This document shows positions 33,202-41,262 of a DNA stretch of 64,000 nt, piece after piece. The translations under genes were made by a program, and so were the position numbers. The first letter of the stretch is position 1. The number at the start of each line of letters is the position of its first letter. The notes under the pieces are model-generated. The model made no database searches and was not told the origin of the DNA. It saw only the letters and a program-made list of their open reading frames with translations. This DNA is from CAMAUF01 sp046152925 (GTDB taxonomy: Bacteria > Chloroflexota > Dehalococcoidia > Tepidiformales > Tepidiformaceae), in assembly GCA_046152925.1 (NCBI GenBank), contig JBJXFX010000159.1:8273-72272 (forward strand), given 5' to 3'.

Positions 33202-33891
33202 CTAGGTGCCGGTCCGCTCGCCGCGCGATTGGAGGTCGACGAGCTCGGGGACGCAGCCGAGCACTTGGCCGAAGTGGAACACGAACGACTCGGCGACGTG
33301 GTCCATCTGGACGCGCTTGCCGATCTCCTCGGTGAGGCTGGTCATCTCGACATCTTGGAGGCCGCACGGGTTGATCAGGCCGAAGTGTTGGAGGTTTGGC
33401 TCCACGTTGACGGCGACGCCATGCATCGTGACCCAGCGGCGGACGTTGAGCCCGAGCGAGGCGACTTTCCGGCCGGCCACCCAAACGCCCCGTGCCCCGT
33501 CGACGCGTTCGCCACGGAGGCCCCAGTCGCCGAGGAGCCGGATGACGCAGTCTTCCAGCGCCGTTACATAATCGAGGACGCTGATGTCCCAGAGCTTGAG
33601 GTCGATGATCCCGTAGGCGACCAGCTGTCCAGGGCCGTGATACGTGATGTCGCCGCCGCGCTCGGTCTGGACGACCGGGATGCCGGCCGCTTCGACCGCG
33701 GCGAGCGGAGCGCGATACTTCGGTTGGGGGTGGCTGCGGCCGAGCGTGAAGACGGGCTCATGCTCAGTCAGCAGGAGCGAGTCGACGCCAGCGCCCTCGC
33801 GGCGTTGTGCTTGGAGGCGCCGCTGGAGCTTGTGGACGTCCTCGTAGGCTGAGAGGCCGAGCTCGTAGACGTGGATGGTGCGTGCGTTCAC
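33202..33891 (-). CDS. lipB: Octanoyltransferase LipB
   Basis: A 229-aa LipB, which moves octanoyl from ACP to lipoyl domains. It has RGGDITYHGPGQLVAY near 76-91, the catalytic Lys in GRKVASLGLNV and the catalytic Cys in INPCGLQD. All core residues are present. The start is a GTG at 33891. It follows the E2-like gene by 43 bp on the same strand, yet that E2-like protein lacks the lipoyl Lys. lipA is not in the window. Confidence 0.93.
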   Translation of the reverse strand: MNARTIHVYELGLSAYEDVHKLQRRLQAQRREGAGVDSLLLTEHEPVFTLGRSHPQPKYRAPLAAVEAAGIPVVQTERGGDITYHGPGQLVAYGIIDLKLWDISVLDYVTALEDCVIRLLGDWGLRGERVDGARGVWVAGRKVASLGLNVRRWVTMHGVAVNVEPNLQHFGLINPCGLQDVEMTSLTEEIGKRVQMDHVAESFVFHFGQVLGCVPELVDLQSRGERTGT

Positions 33892-33934
33892 GGTCTCCCT
33901 CCGGGTTCCCTGTTCAGACGTGGTTGCCGCGCGC

Positions 33935-35593
33935 TCAATCGGCGAGGAGCGCGTATGGCGCTTCGATGAGCTCGCGGATTCGGTTGAGGATGGTCGCGGC
34001 TTCTCCCACAGACAGCATATCCGGGTGATACGTGACCGTGAGGGTTGCCATCGGCTCGGTTGTCAGCCCGCCCGCTGGGCGTTCGACGGTCGCGCCGAGG
34101 GTGAGGGCGAAGGCGTGGCCGTCGCCGAGCGGTGAGGAGCCCTCCTCGACGCCATAGGAGGCGAGCGAAGTGAGGACGAAGGCGGTGCCCGGGATCTCGT
34201 CCGCTTGGCGGGATGCTTTCAGCGCCGTGACCTGGTCGCGGAAGGGACCGCGGCCGGCACCCTCCAAAAACGCGAGCGTCTCGAAGCTTTCGACCACCGC
34301 GACCAAGGCCGCAACTGGCGGGTCGAACGCCGCGGATTCGGCGGCCGCCCTGGCGGCGGCGCGGAGTACGACGTCTTCGACCGAGGGGGTGACGCCTGCC
34401 GTCCGCCATTCGCGGGCAAGCTGGACGGTGAGCTTCTGTACTTCGGTCATCTTGAGGTTGGCGCGGAGCCAGATGGGCGCGGGTTCGGGCAGGGCGGCCC
34501 GGCTTGGCGCGAACGATGCCTCGGGCACGACGATGGCGGCGACTTCCTCGAAATCGGCGAGTAGTTCGGGTTCGGCCTCGGTCTCGTCGAACGCCGGGTC
34601 TTCATCGAGGGCGTCCTCGAACGCCTCCGCCTCATGCTCGTCGGCGTCCTCTTCCGCCTCATACTCGGCGTCGTCCTCCTCTTCGGGGAGGGTCGCCAGC
34701 GAGGTTGGTTCGAATGAGACGTCGTCGCCGGCGAGTGTCTCGAGGGAATCCTCCGTGTCACCGGGCTCGAAGTCCGCGTCGGCGGGCTCCGCCAGCTCGC
34801 TGGCTGACGTCGCCGCTGGGGCGGCCTGGGGCGGGTCGACCGGCTTCACATCTTCGGAGGCCGGCGCCACTGTCTCCGCCGCGAGGGCCACTGGAGCGGG
34901 TTGTGCAGCCGGGGCGAGGACCGGCGTCAGGGCGAGCGCTGGGGCCACCGGCGTGATCGGGGCCATCGGAGCGGCGAAGAGCGAGGCCGGCGGGGCTGCC
35001 AACGTGGGACGCGCGATCGGGGCAAGTGGCGTTGGTTTAGCCGGCGCCGCTGAGGCCTCTGGGGCGACCGGTTCGGCCGCTGGAGCGAGAGGCGGCGGTG
35101 CGGCCTGCGCGACTGCGGGCGCCGGTTGTGGCTCCCGCACGGACCAATCGCCGGCGAAGTGGACGCGCTCGGCGGTTGCCGGACTAAAGACAGAGGGGAG
35201 CGGGGTGACCGGCGCGATCGGAGCTTCGCTTTCAGGCCGCCGCAATGGGATGGGGGCCTTGCTCGTGGCCGCCGGCTGGGCCGGGGGGGTCACGGCCGTG
35301 AGCCGGCTCGCGAGCGCGGGCCGCGGGCGGTCGTCCCAGTCGGCCGGAGGCTGTTCTCCTGGGGCGAGCAGCACGGCGACGACTTCTCCAGGCCGCTCAG
35401 CGCTGCCGGCGGCGAGCCGTCGCCGCAGGATGCCCGAGGCTTCGGCTTCGACGTCGATCGATACATAGTCAGCTTCGAGCCGGTAGAGCGGCTGGCCTCG
35501 CTGGACGGGGCTTCCGTCGTCCAGATACCACTCGGCGAGATGGGCGGGGCGCGCCCCGGCCCCCAGCGTCGGGATAGTGACCGTCGTGGCCAT
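33935..35593 (-). CDS. E2-like (dihydrolipoamide acyltransferase-like) protein without lipoyl Lys or HxxxDG motif
   Basis: A 552-aa protein with an E2 layout. A lipoyl/biotinyl-type domain (residues 1-78) has EADYVSIDVEAEASG where active E2s have ETDKxxxxVxAxxSG, so the modifiable Lys is Tyr. A Pro/Ala-rich linker of about 200 residues and a very acidic stretch (about 290-370, mostly Glu/Asp) follow. A C-terminal domain of about 170 residues resembles the 2-oxoacid dehydrogenase catalytic fold, but the HxxxDG active-site motif reads YHPDMLSVGEA. It may be a structural or regulatory pseudo-E2. Start ATG 35593 follows the strong Shine-Dalgarno AGGAGG. Confidence 0.75.
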   Translation of the reverse strand: MATTVTIPTLGAGARPAHLAEWYLDDGSPVQRGQPLYRLEADYVSIDVEAEASGILRRRLAAGSAERPGEVVAVLLAPGEQPPADWDDRPRPALASRLTAVTPPAQPAATSKAPIPLRRPESEAPIAPVTPLPSVFSPATAERVHFAGDWSVREPQPAPAVAQAAPPPLAPAAEPVAPEASAAPAKPTPLAPIARPTLAAPPASLFAAPMAPITPVAPALALTPVLAPAAQPAPVALAAETVAPASEDVKPVDPPQAAPAATSASELAEPADADFEPGDTEDSLETLAGDDVSFEPTSLATLPEEEDDAEYEAEEDADEHEAEAFEDALDEDPAFDETEAEPELLADFEEVAAIVVPEASFAPSRAALPEPAPIWLRANLKMTEVQKLTVQLAREWRTAGVTPSVEDVVLRAAARAAAESAAFDPPVAALVAVVESFETLAFLEGAGRGPFRDQVTALKASRQADEIPGTAFVLTSLASYGVEEGSSPLGDGHAFALTLGATVERPAGGLTTEPMATLTVTYHPDMLSVGEAATILNRIRELIEAPYALLAD

Positions 35594-35830
35594 GGTGACG
35601 GGACCTCCTGCCAATTCCGCCGCTTCTGCGAACCGCATTGCGCCGCTTCAGTGGAAAAAACGGCCATTTTGTGCGGTTCGCGCAGGGTGCGGTTGCGCAT
35701 TCGTGACCAATTTCCTTTGTCATCCACTCTTCGGCCACGGCGGGCATGCATCAAGGAGGAGCGAGGCCCTTGCGGCGCTGTGGTTGGATCCCGAGAATCG
35801 CCGTGTCAGGAAGGTGTTGGGGGTGCTGGC

Positions 35831-36616
35831 ATGACCAGGCTGCAAATGGGCACGGCGACGGTGGACGCGGCCTTCGAGGCGCTCGACCGCGACGGTTTCG
35901 TCATCATCGAAGGGGCGCTGACCGCGGAGGAGGTGGCGGCGAAAAAGGCCGAGCTCCACCGGATCCTCGAGGTGACGCCGAGCGGGCGGAACAACTTCGA
36001 AGGGTTCGAGACACGTCGCGTCTACGCGCTGTTCGCGAAGACGCGGGCGTTCGATGAGCCTGCGACCGTGCCGGTGGTGCTGGGGGTGTTGGACCGCGTG
36101 CTGGGGAACTATGTCCTGAGCGCGCCCCAGGCGATCCAGATCGGGCCTGGGGAATCGCGCCAAGCCCTCCACCGCGACGATGTCGTGTACCCCTTGGCGC
36201 GGCCCCACCAGGAGCTCGTGGTCAACACGATGTGGGCGATCGACGACTTCACGGAGGAGAACGGCGCGACGCACGTGATCCCGGGGTCGCACCGCTGGGC
36301 CCCGGAGCGGACGCCCGAGCAGGAACATCCGACGATGCGGGCGACGATGCCAGCGGGCTCGGTCATGATCTTCCTCGGCGACGTGTTCCACGGTGGCGGG
36401 GCCAACGCGACGGACCGCCCGCGGCTCGGAGTGATTTTGGAGTACTGCGTCGGCTGGATTCGCCAGCAGGAGAACCAGTACCTCGCCGTCCCGCGCGACG
36501 TGGTCCGCACGCTTCCCGAGCGGCTGCAGCGGCTGTTGGGCTACGACGTATGGCCGGACTTTCTCGGTGTGGTGGATGCGCGGCATCCGTTGAAGGCGCT
36601 CGCGAAAGAGGCGTAG
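35831..36616 (+). CDS. Phytanoyl-CoA dioxygenase (PhyH) family oxygenase
   Basis: A 261-aa Fe(II)/2-oxoglutarate oxygenase. The metal ligands are His and Asp in QALHRDDVVY near 117-125 and the distal His in DVFHGGGANATDRPRLG, whose Arg binds 2-oxoglutarate. The substrate is unknown; the family hydroxylates lipids and small molecules. The start is at ATG 35831. It is divergent from the E2-like gene across 237 bp, in which no clear promoter was found. Confidence 0.85.
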   Translation: MTRLQMGTATVDAAFEALDRDGFVIIEGALTAEEVAAKKAELHRILEVTPSGRNNFEGFETRRVYALFAKTRAFDEPATVPVVLGVLDRVLGNYVLSAPQAIQIGPGESRQALHRDDVVYPLARPHQELVVNTMWAIDDFTEENGATHVIPGSHRWAPERTPEQEHPTMRATMPAGSVMIFLGDVFHGGGANATDRPRLGVILEYCVGWIRQQENQYLAVPRDVVRTLPERLQRLLGYDVWPDFLGVVDARHPLKALAKEA

Positions 36617-36672
36617 GCGACCGGCTGCCGGGTGCGGCGCGGCCGCATCTTTGGCGATTGTGCGTGCGTGTG

Positions 36673-36725
36673 CACTTTACAAGTGTCCAGGCGCCCGTCA
36701 CAATGTGCGCAGACACGCACTTTAC
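36673..36725 (+). promoter_or_regulatory. Promoter with operator palindrome for the TetR operon
   Basis: CACTT-TAC-AAGTG (36673-36685) is a perfect 5-bp inverted repeat covering a TTTACA -35 box (36676-36681). After 17 bp comes CACAAT (36699-36704) as the -10. GCACTTTAC is repeated at 36717-36725, near the start of transcription. The position suits repression, probably by the TetR protein encoded downstream. Confidence 0.5.
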
Positions 36726-36738
36726 GGAGGCGCAAGCG

Positions 36739-37191
36739 ATGGCATCACAGCATTCTCCCAGCCTGTTGCGGGCGATCATGGTCGGCGGCGCACTGTTGGC
36801 GCTCGCGCGGACGGCGAGCCGGCATCGTGGCGGACAGGCGCGGCGCGACCGGCGCTCGCGCCATGGACGGCGTGGCCGGTCGGCGGCGTTCATGTTCGAG
36901 AACGAGCGGGCGAGCTACGCGGACGGCCGGGCCGATGAGGCCAGCCAGACCGAGGACGAGGGCGTAGGCGCGATCTTCCGGGCGTTCGTCGACTCCGCCA
37001 CAGGTGATGGCGGCGGCGCTCGCCGCGACCAAAAGGGCGACGACTCGGCCGAGATCGCTCGGGCGCTGCTCTGGCTGCTCGACCGGACCGAGTCGGCGCG
37101 CGACACGCTCCGCACTCACTTGAGCCGGGTCGCGGCGGATGGGCCGGAGCGCCCGGGCCAGAGCGATCCGGACCGGAGCGCCTGGGTTTGA
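36739..37191 (+). CDS. Small Arg/Gly-rich protein of unknown function
   Basis: A 150-aa protein. A short hydrophobic N-terminus (LLRAIMVGGALLALARTA) is followed by a very basic segment (about 28-48) and an acidic C-terminal half with a possible helix at 105-127 (ALLWLLDRTESARDTLRTHL). No family recognised. ACGGAGG precedes the ATG. Its stop overlaps the TTG of the TetR gene, so the two are co-expressed; it may be a target or partner controlled by that regulator. Confidence 0.6.
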   Translation: MASQHSPSLLRAIMVGGALLALARTASRHRGGQARRDRRSRHGRRGRSAAFMFENERASYADGRADEASQTEDEGVGAIFRAFVDSATGDGGGARRDQKGDDSAEIARALLWLLDRTESARDTLRTHLSRVAADGPERPGQSDPDRSAWV

Positions 37192-37844
37192 GGGTCGGAG
37201 ACCACCGCCACCGCCGTGGGCCGGACCTCGGCGGGATGTTGCGGCCTGAGCCCGGCCGCCACGACAAGGAGGGCCGCCAGCGCGCCCTGGTGGACGCCGC
37301 GATCCGGATCTTTGCGGAGCGCGGCTTCGATGCCGCGACGACGCGGGAGGTCGCCCTCCTCGCGGGCTGTTCGGAAGGGCTGATCCACCGCTATTTCGGT
37401 GGCAAAGATGGCCTCCTTCGGGCGGCGCTCGAGGAACGCTCGCGGAAGCTGATGGCCGACGCCGAAGTAGCCGTCCCCGGCGGCGACGACCTCGCCGATG
37501 AGCTCGCGCGGCTGCTCGTCTGGTCGTTCGACAGCATTTGGGCTGAGCAAGACGCGACGCGCCTCGCGATGGCCCGCGCGGCCGTCGATAGGGCGGTTGG
37601 CCGGGGCGTGAGCCGGTTCCTCGACGATGGCCGGACGGCCGCGGTCAAGGTCCGGCTCGAGCGCCATCGCGCGGCGGGGCGCGTCCGCCCGGATGTAGAC
37701 CTAGATGCCACGGCGCGGCTGATCTCCGGCATGACGCTCATTGGTGGGTTCTTTGGCCAGCTCGTGTTCGCGCGGGACCGCGAGGAGGTAAAGCGCGAAG
37801 CGCGCGCCCAGGCCGCGCTGATCGCCCGCGGGCTCGCCCGGTAG
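37188..37844 (+). CDS. TetR-family transcriptional regulator
   Basis: A 218-aa TetR protein with the HTH at about 32-75 (ALVDAAIRIFAERGFDAATT, then REVALLAGCSEGLIHRYFGG) and a helical ligand domain. The TTG 37188 overlaps the preceding stop (TTGA). An ATG at 37236, which begins just before the HTH, is an alternative. It probably acts on the palindrome at 36673-36685. Ligand unknown. Confidence 0.85.
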   Translation: MRVGDHRHRRGPDLGGMLRPEPGRHDKEGRQRALVDAAIRIFAERGFDAATTREVALLAGCSEGLIHRYFGGKDGLLRAALEERSRKLMADAEVAVPGGDDLADELARLLVWSFDSIWAEQDATRLAMARAAVDRAVGRGVSRFLDDGRTAAVKVRLERHRAAGRVRPDVDLDATARLISGMTLIGGFFGQLVFARDREEVKREARAQAALIARGLAR

Positions 37845-37853
37845 CCTGGCGGC

Positions 37854-37883
37854 TCGACCGCCGGCCGTGTCCCAGATTAGCCT
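37854..37883 (+). promoter_or_regulatory. Promoter of the rsmE unit, leaderless type
   Basis: TCGACC (37854-37859), an 18-bp spacer and TAGCCT (37878-37883), 6 nt before GTG 37890. Confidence 0.5.
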
Positions 37884-37889
37884 TTGGCG

Positions 37890-38618
37890 GTGTCGCGCGT
37901 CCCACGGCTGCACTGCCCCGGCCTGGAACGGCCTGGCGTATTCACCCTCGACCTGGACCAAGCGGCCCGGCTCGCGACGGTCCTTCGGGTCCGGCCTGGT
38001 GAGCCCGTGGTGCTCTTCCCCGGCGACGGCACGGAATGGTCGGCCGCGGTCGCCGCGGTCCGCGGGCGCACGGTGACGGTCGAGGTCAGCGGGATCGTGG
38101 CGACCGGCCGGCGTCCCCGGCCGGCGGTCGAAATCTGGTGTGCGCTTGTCCGTCCGTCCCGCATCGAATGGGCGATCGAGAAATGCAGCGAGGCCGGGGT
38201 CGACGCCTTCGTCCCGCTGCTGGCCGACAATGCGGCGCGCGGGGAGGCGCCATCGGCCGCGCGTAGCGAGCGCTGGCAGCGGATCGCCGTGGAGGCGGCC
38301 GAGCAAAGCGGCAGGTTGTTCCTCCCCGCGATCCATGAACCGGCGCGGCTCGAAGATGCCTTGCGGGCGGGCGCATGGGTGGCGTTCGCGGACGCCGGGG
38401 GCGACCCGCTTCCGGTGGTGCTGGAGTGCGCGACCGCCCCAACCACCGTGCGGCTGCTGATCGGGCCCGAGGGCGGGTGGAGCGACCGCGAGCGCGAGCT
38501 CGCCGCGCGTCGCGGAGCCCACCCGGTGCGGCTCGGGCCACACACGTTTCGCACCGAGACGGCGGCCGTCGTCGGCGCGGCGCTGATCCGCGCGCTGACC
38601 GGCGAGGCGGTATCCTGA
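37890..38618 (+). CDS. rsmE: 16S rRNA m3U1498 methyltransferase
   Basis: A 242-aa SPOUT methyltransferase. The N-terminal PUA-like domain (VSRVPRLHCPG, then VLRVRPGEPVVLFPGDG) and the trefoil-knot SAM site LLIGPEGGWSDRERELA near 190-206, with LGPHTFRTETAAV, are those of RsmE. GTG 37890 is set by the -10 box 6 nt upstream. It overlaps the -10 box of the next small gene at its stop. Confidence 0.9.
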   Translation: MSRVPRLHCPGLERPGVFTLDLDQAARLATVLRVRPGEPVVLFPGDGTEWSAAVAAVRGRTVTVEVSGIVATGRRPRPAVEIWCALVRPSRIEWAIEKCSEAGVDAFVPLLADNAARGEAPSAARSERWQRIAVEAAEQSGRLFLPAIHEPARLEDALRAGAWVAFADAGGDPLPVVLECATAPTTVRLLIGPEGGWSDRERELAARRGAHPVRLGPHTFRTETAAVVGAALIRALTGEAVS

Positions 38619-38622
38619 GGGG

Positions 38623-39018
38623 GTGATCGCTGTCGTTCGAGGTAACCTCGTCGCATTCGGGATGTTCGCCACCGCCTTCGCCCTCCACATCGTGGGTGGC
38701 GCGACTGACCAGGGATGGCTATTCACCTTCGCGGTGGTGGTGATCTTCTGGACGGCCATCGACTTTCCCACCCTGGCGGTTGGGTTTTCTGGCGCGGCTG
38801 GCAACGCGGGCCGGCTTCGCGTCCTCATTCCGGGGGCGTTGATCGGCGTCGCGCTGACCTCCGGGGCGCTTTGGGCCGCCGCCGACCGCACGTGGCAGCT
38901 CTGGACGATCCCGGTCGCAATCGCGTTGGTGGCGGGCACGTACCTCGTGGCGACACTCCTTCCGGCGAAGCTTGGCTTCCGCCTGCCGGGGCGCAGCGCT
39001 GTGGGGCTCGGCGGGTGA
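38623..39018 (+). CDS. Four-helix membrane protein of unknown function
   Basis: A 131-aa integral membrane protein with helices at about 8-28, 32-50, 66-84 and 93-113. No family recognised. The GTG 38623 lies 6 nt after TATCCT (38611-38616), which overlaps the rsmE stop codon, so it may have its own leaderless promoter inside the rsmE end. Confidence 0.6.
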   Translation: MIAVVRGNLVAFGMFATAFALHIVGGATDQGWLFTFAVVVIFWTAIDFPTLAVGFSGAAGNAGRLRVLIPGALIGVALTSGALWAAADRTWQLWTIPVAIALVAGTYLVATLLPAKLGFRLPGRSAVGLGG

Positions 39019-39061
39019 CAAGCGCGCTTGACCGGCCGCTTCGCAAACGCTGCGGCTCGCC

Positions 39062-39067
39062 TACAAT
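39062..39067 (+). promoter_or_regulatory. -10 box of a leaderless transcript
   Basis: TACAAT ends 6 nt before GTG 39074 (9 nt before the adjacent ATG 39077). Confidence 0.5.
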
Positions 39068-39073
39068 CGCAAG

Positions 39074-39658
39074 GTGATGGCAGCTGCTGCGGCGAACGCC
39101 GCGACCATGCAACGGACCCAACGGCCGGGCGGGCGGATGCGGTACGCGTCGTTTGAATCGCGCTTCGTCGCCGCGGTGCTCGATCTGCTCGTGATGTTCA
39201 TCATCGCGGCGATCCTCGTGATTGCAGGATCGCTGGTGGTGCTCGTCTCGTCGGACTTCGAACGGACGGACCCGACCTCGACATCGATCGCAATTTTCTG
39301 GGGTTGCGTTGGGGCGACGCTGCCGGCCTTCTTGCTCTACTTTTTCATTGGGTTTGCGCTGAAGGGGCAGACTGTTGGCGCAGCGGTGATGCAGCTGCGC
39401 GTCGTCCGTTCTGACGGCCGGGCGTTGGGGCCAATCGGCGCTGCGGGCCGCGTGATCGGGCTGTTGGTGTACGTGCTGATCGCCGGGGCCGGCATCCTGC
39501 TTGCCGTCGCGTTCCGGAATTCGACCGGTCAGGCTGCGATCGCCATCGGTGTGGCGCTGTTCCTGGTGTTCGTTGGCTTCGTGATGGCGGTGTTTGATGG
39601 GCGCCGGCGGACGCTCCAGGACAGGATCGCCGGGACGATAGTCGTCCGCTTCGACTAA
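39074..39658 (+). CDS. RDD-family membrane protein
   Basis: A 194-aa protein with the RDD signature: ASFESRFVAAVLDLLVMF (Arg...Asp) near 25-42, GQTVGAAVMQLRVVRSDG in the middle and RTLQDRIAGTIVVRFD at the C-terminus. It has about four helices. RDD proteins are proposed transporters or accessory factors (Na+/H+ exchange in one case); the role here is unknown. It is followed after 15 bp by another membrane protein gene. Confidence 0.8.
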   Translation: MMAAAAANAATMQRTQRPGGRMRYASFESRFVAAVLDLLVMFIIAAILVIAGSLVVLVSSDFERTDPTSTSIAIFWGCVGATLPAFLLYFFIGFALKGQTVGAAVMQLRVVRSDGRALGPIGAAGRVIGLLVYVLIAGAGILLAVAFRNSTGQAAIAIGVALFLVFVGFVMAVFDGRRRTLQDRIAGTIVVRFD

Positions 39659-39673
39659 GCTGCCGATCGAACG

Positions 39674-40609
39674 ATGTTCGGACGCCCACGACGTTCCCCG
39701 AAGGCACCACTGAGCGCGCGCGAGCGGCTCTCCCGGCAGGCGGCGCCCGCCGACGATGGCGGTCGCGCGGCGTACACCGTCGCCTTGGCCGTGCTCGTCT
39801 TCTTGCTGATCGGCGCGGTCAGCGCCCGGCAAGTCACTGCGGAGCGGCAAGCGCGCACGATCCTCGAGGCGGGCATCGCCACCGTTTCAGAGATCGACCT
39901 CGTGCTCGCGGAACACGGCCCGGAGCTTCGCCAGCTGGCGTCGATCAGCGCTACCGACCCGTTCGCGGTGCCGGGCTATCCACTGCCGGTCTTCGTGGGG
40001 AAGGCTGAAGTCTTGCGGGCGAGCGACGCTGAGCTTCGCCAGCTGATCCTCGACCGCTCGACGGGGCTGGTGTACGCCGAGGGGCTCACTGCGTTCGACC
40101 GGACCGGCGACCAATCCCTGGACACGTTTTCGTCGCAGGGCCTGCTGGAGTTGCTCGTTGGGCAGCTTTCGAAGGACACCTACGATGCAGCCCAACTGGC
40201 GTCGCTCATCCTGGTCGCGCTCGTGGGGATCGTCACGATCGTGCTTGTCTTGCGGGGAGAAGGCTTCGGCCGGCTCCGGGCGTTGGGTGGCGCGCTTGTT
40301 TTCGGTGGGCTGCCGGGCGCCGGGCTCGCCTTCGGCGGCCGCTGGGTCGCCCAGCAGCTCTTCGGCGACGATCCCTTTGGCAACGACCTCACGGCGATCA
40401 CTGACGCGGTGGCCGGCGTCCCCATCAGGAATTACTTGGCCGCTGTGGGACTCGGGGCGGTGGTCTTGGCGTTGGGCATCATCTTGCCGTTCGTGGGGAG
40501 GGCGCTCGACCGGGAGCCGGCGCCACGGGCGGTGAAGACCCCGGTGCGGGGCCGCGCCCCGACAGCGGCTGATCCAATGGCGAACCCGGCCCACGACGAT
40601 CTGGAGTGA
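39674..40609 (+). CDS. Membrane protein of unknown function
   Basis: A 311-aa protein. One TM (about 34-50), an extracytoplasmic helical domain (about 52-165, with a repeated xxLRQL pattern) and then three TM helices (about 174-192, 202-222, 258-280). A short basic cytoplasmic tail ends the protein. No family recognised. It probably shares an operon with the RDD gene, and ends 3 bp from the convergent nth gene. Confidence 0.6.
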   Translation: MFGRPRRSPKAPLSARERLSRQAAPADDGGRAAYTVALAVLVFLLIGAVSARQVTAERQARTILEAGIATVSEIDLVLAEHGPELRQLASISATDPFAVPGYPLPVFVGKAEVLRASDAELRQLILDRSTGLVYAEGLTAFDRTGDQSLDTFSSQGLLELLVGQLSKDTYDAAQLASLILVALVGIVTIVLVLRGEGFGRLRALGGALVFGGLPGAGLAFGGRWVAQQLFGDDPFGNDLTAITDAVAGVPIRNYLAAVGLGAVVLALGIILPFVGRALDREPAPRAVKTPVRGRAPTAADPMANPAHDDLE

Positions 40610-40611
40610 CC

Positions 40612-41262
40612 TCAGACGATGCGTGAGGGGCAGCTTGGGGCCAGGGGACAGCGGCCGCAGGCAGGCCGCCTGGCCGCACAAGTTCGGCGTCCGTGCTTGA
40701 TCAGCAACATGTGGTAGCGGTAGTAGCTCGCGGGGTCGACGAGCGCTTCCAGTGCCTCGTGCGCCTGTTCGGCGCTCAGCCGTTCGGGGATGAGCCCGAG
40801 ACGCTTGCTGACGCGCTCGACGTGCGTGTCGACCGGCATCGCGGGCCGGCCAAGGGCGAACAGCAGCACGCACGCGGCCGTTTTGGGGCCGACGCCGGGC
40901 AACGACCGCAGCCAACTGCGCGCCTCTTCGAGCGGGGCGTCGCGGAGGAAATCGAGGTCCCAGTCCGGGGAGCGCTCGGACACGGCCCTGAGGATGGCCT
41001 GGATGCGCGGCGCTTTTTGCTGGGCGAGGCCGCCGATTTGGATGGTGGCGACGACGTCGCCGGGCGGGGCTTCAGCGATCGCGGCCCAGGAGGGATAGCG
41101 GCGCAGGAGCTGGGTGAAGGCGCGTCCGCTGTTCGTGTCGGCCGTGTTCTGTGAGAGGACGGTGAGGATGAGCTCGGCGAGCGGGTCGCCGCTTGGCGTC
41201 AGCACGGGCTCGCCATAGAGCGCACCAAGGGCATTCAGCGAGGCGGCGAGGTCCAGGCTCAT
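40612..41262 (-). CDS. nth: Endonuclease III (AP lyase/DNA glycosylase)
   Basis: A 216-aa HhH-GPD enzyme of base-excision repair that removes oxidised pyrimidines. The hairpin LPGVGPKTAACVLLF carries the catalytic Lys; the catalytic Asp is in MPVDTHVERVSKRLGL. The four Cys of the [4Fe-4S] cluster follow (C-X6-C-X2-C-X5-C, CAARRPACGRCPLAPSC). It overlaps the geranylgeranyl reductase gene by ATGA. Confidence 0.9.
   Translation of the reverse strand: MSLDLAASLNALGALYGEPVLTPSGDPLAELILTVLSQNTADTNSGRAFTQLLRRYPSWAAIAEAPPGDVVATIQIGGLAQQKAPRIQAILRAVSERSPDWDLDFLRDAPLEEARSWLRSLPGVGPKTAACVLLFALGRPAMPVDTHVERVSKRLGLIPERLSAEQAHEALEALVDPASYYRYHMLLIKHGRRTCAARRPACGRCPLAPSCPSRIV

Noticed and set aside
33935..35593. 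Active dihydrolipoamide acetyltransferase
   Set aside because: Lipoyl Lys and HxxxDG are both missing, and no E1 or E3 gene is adjacent.
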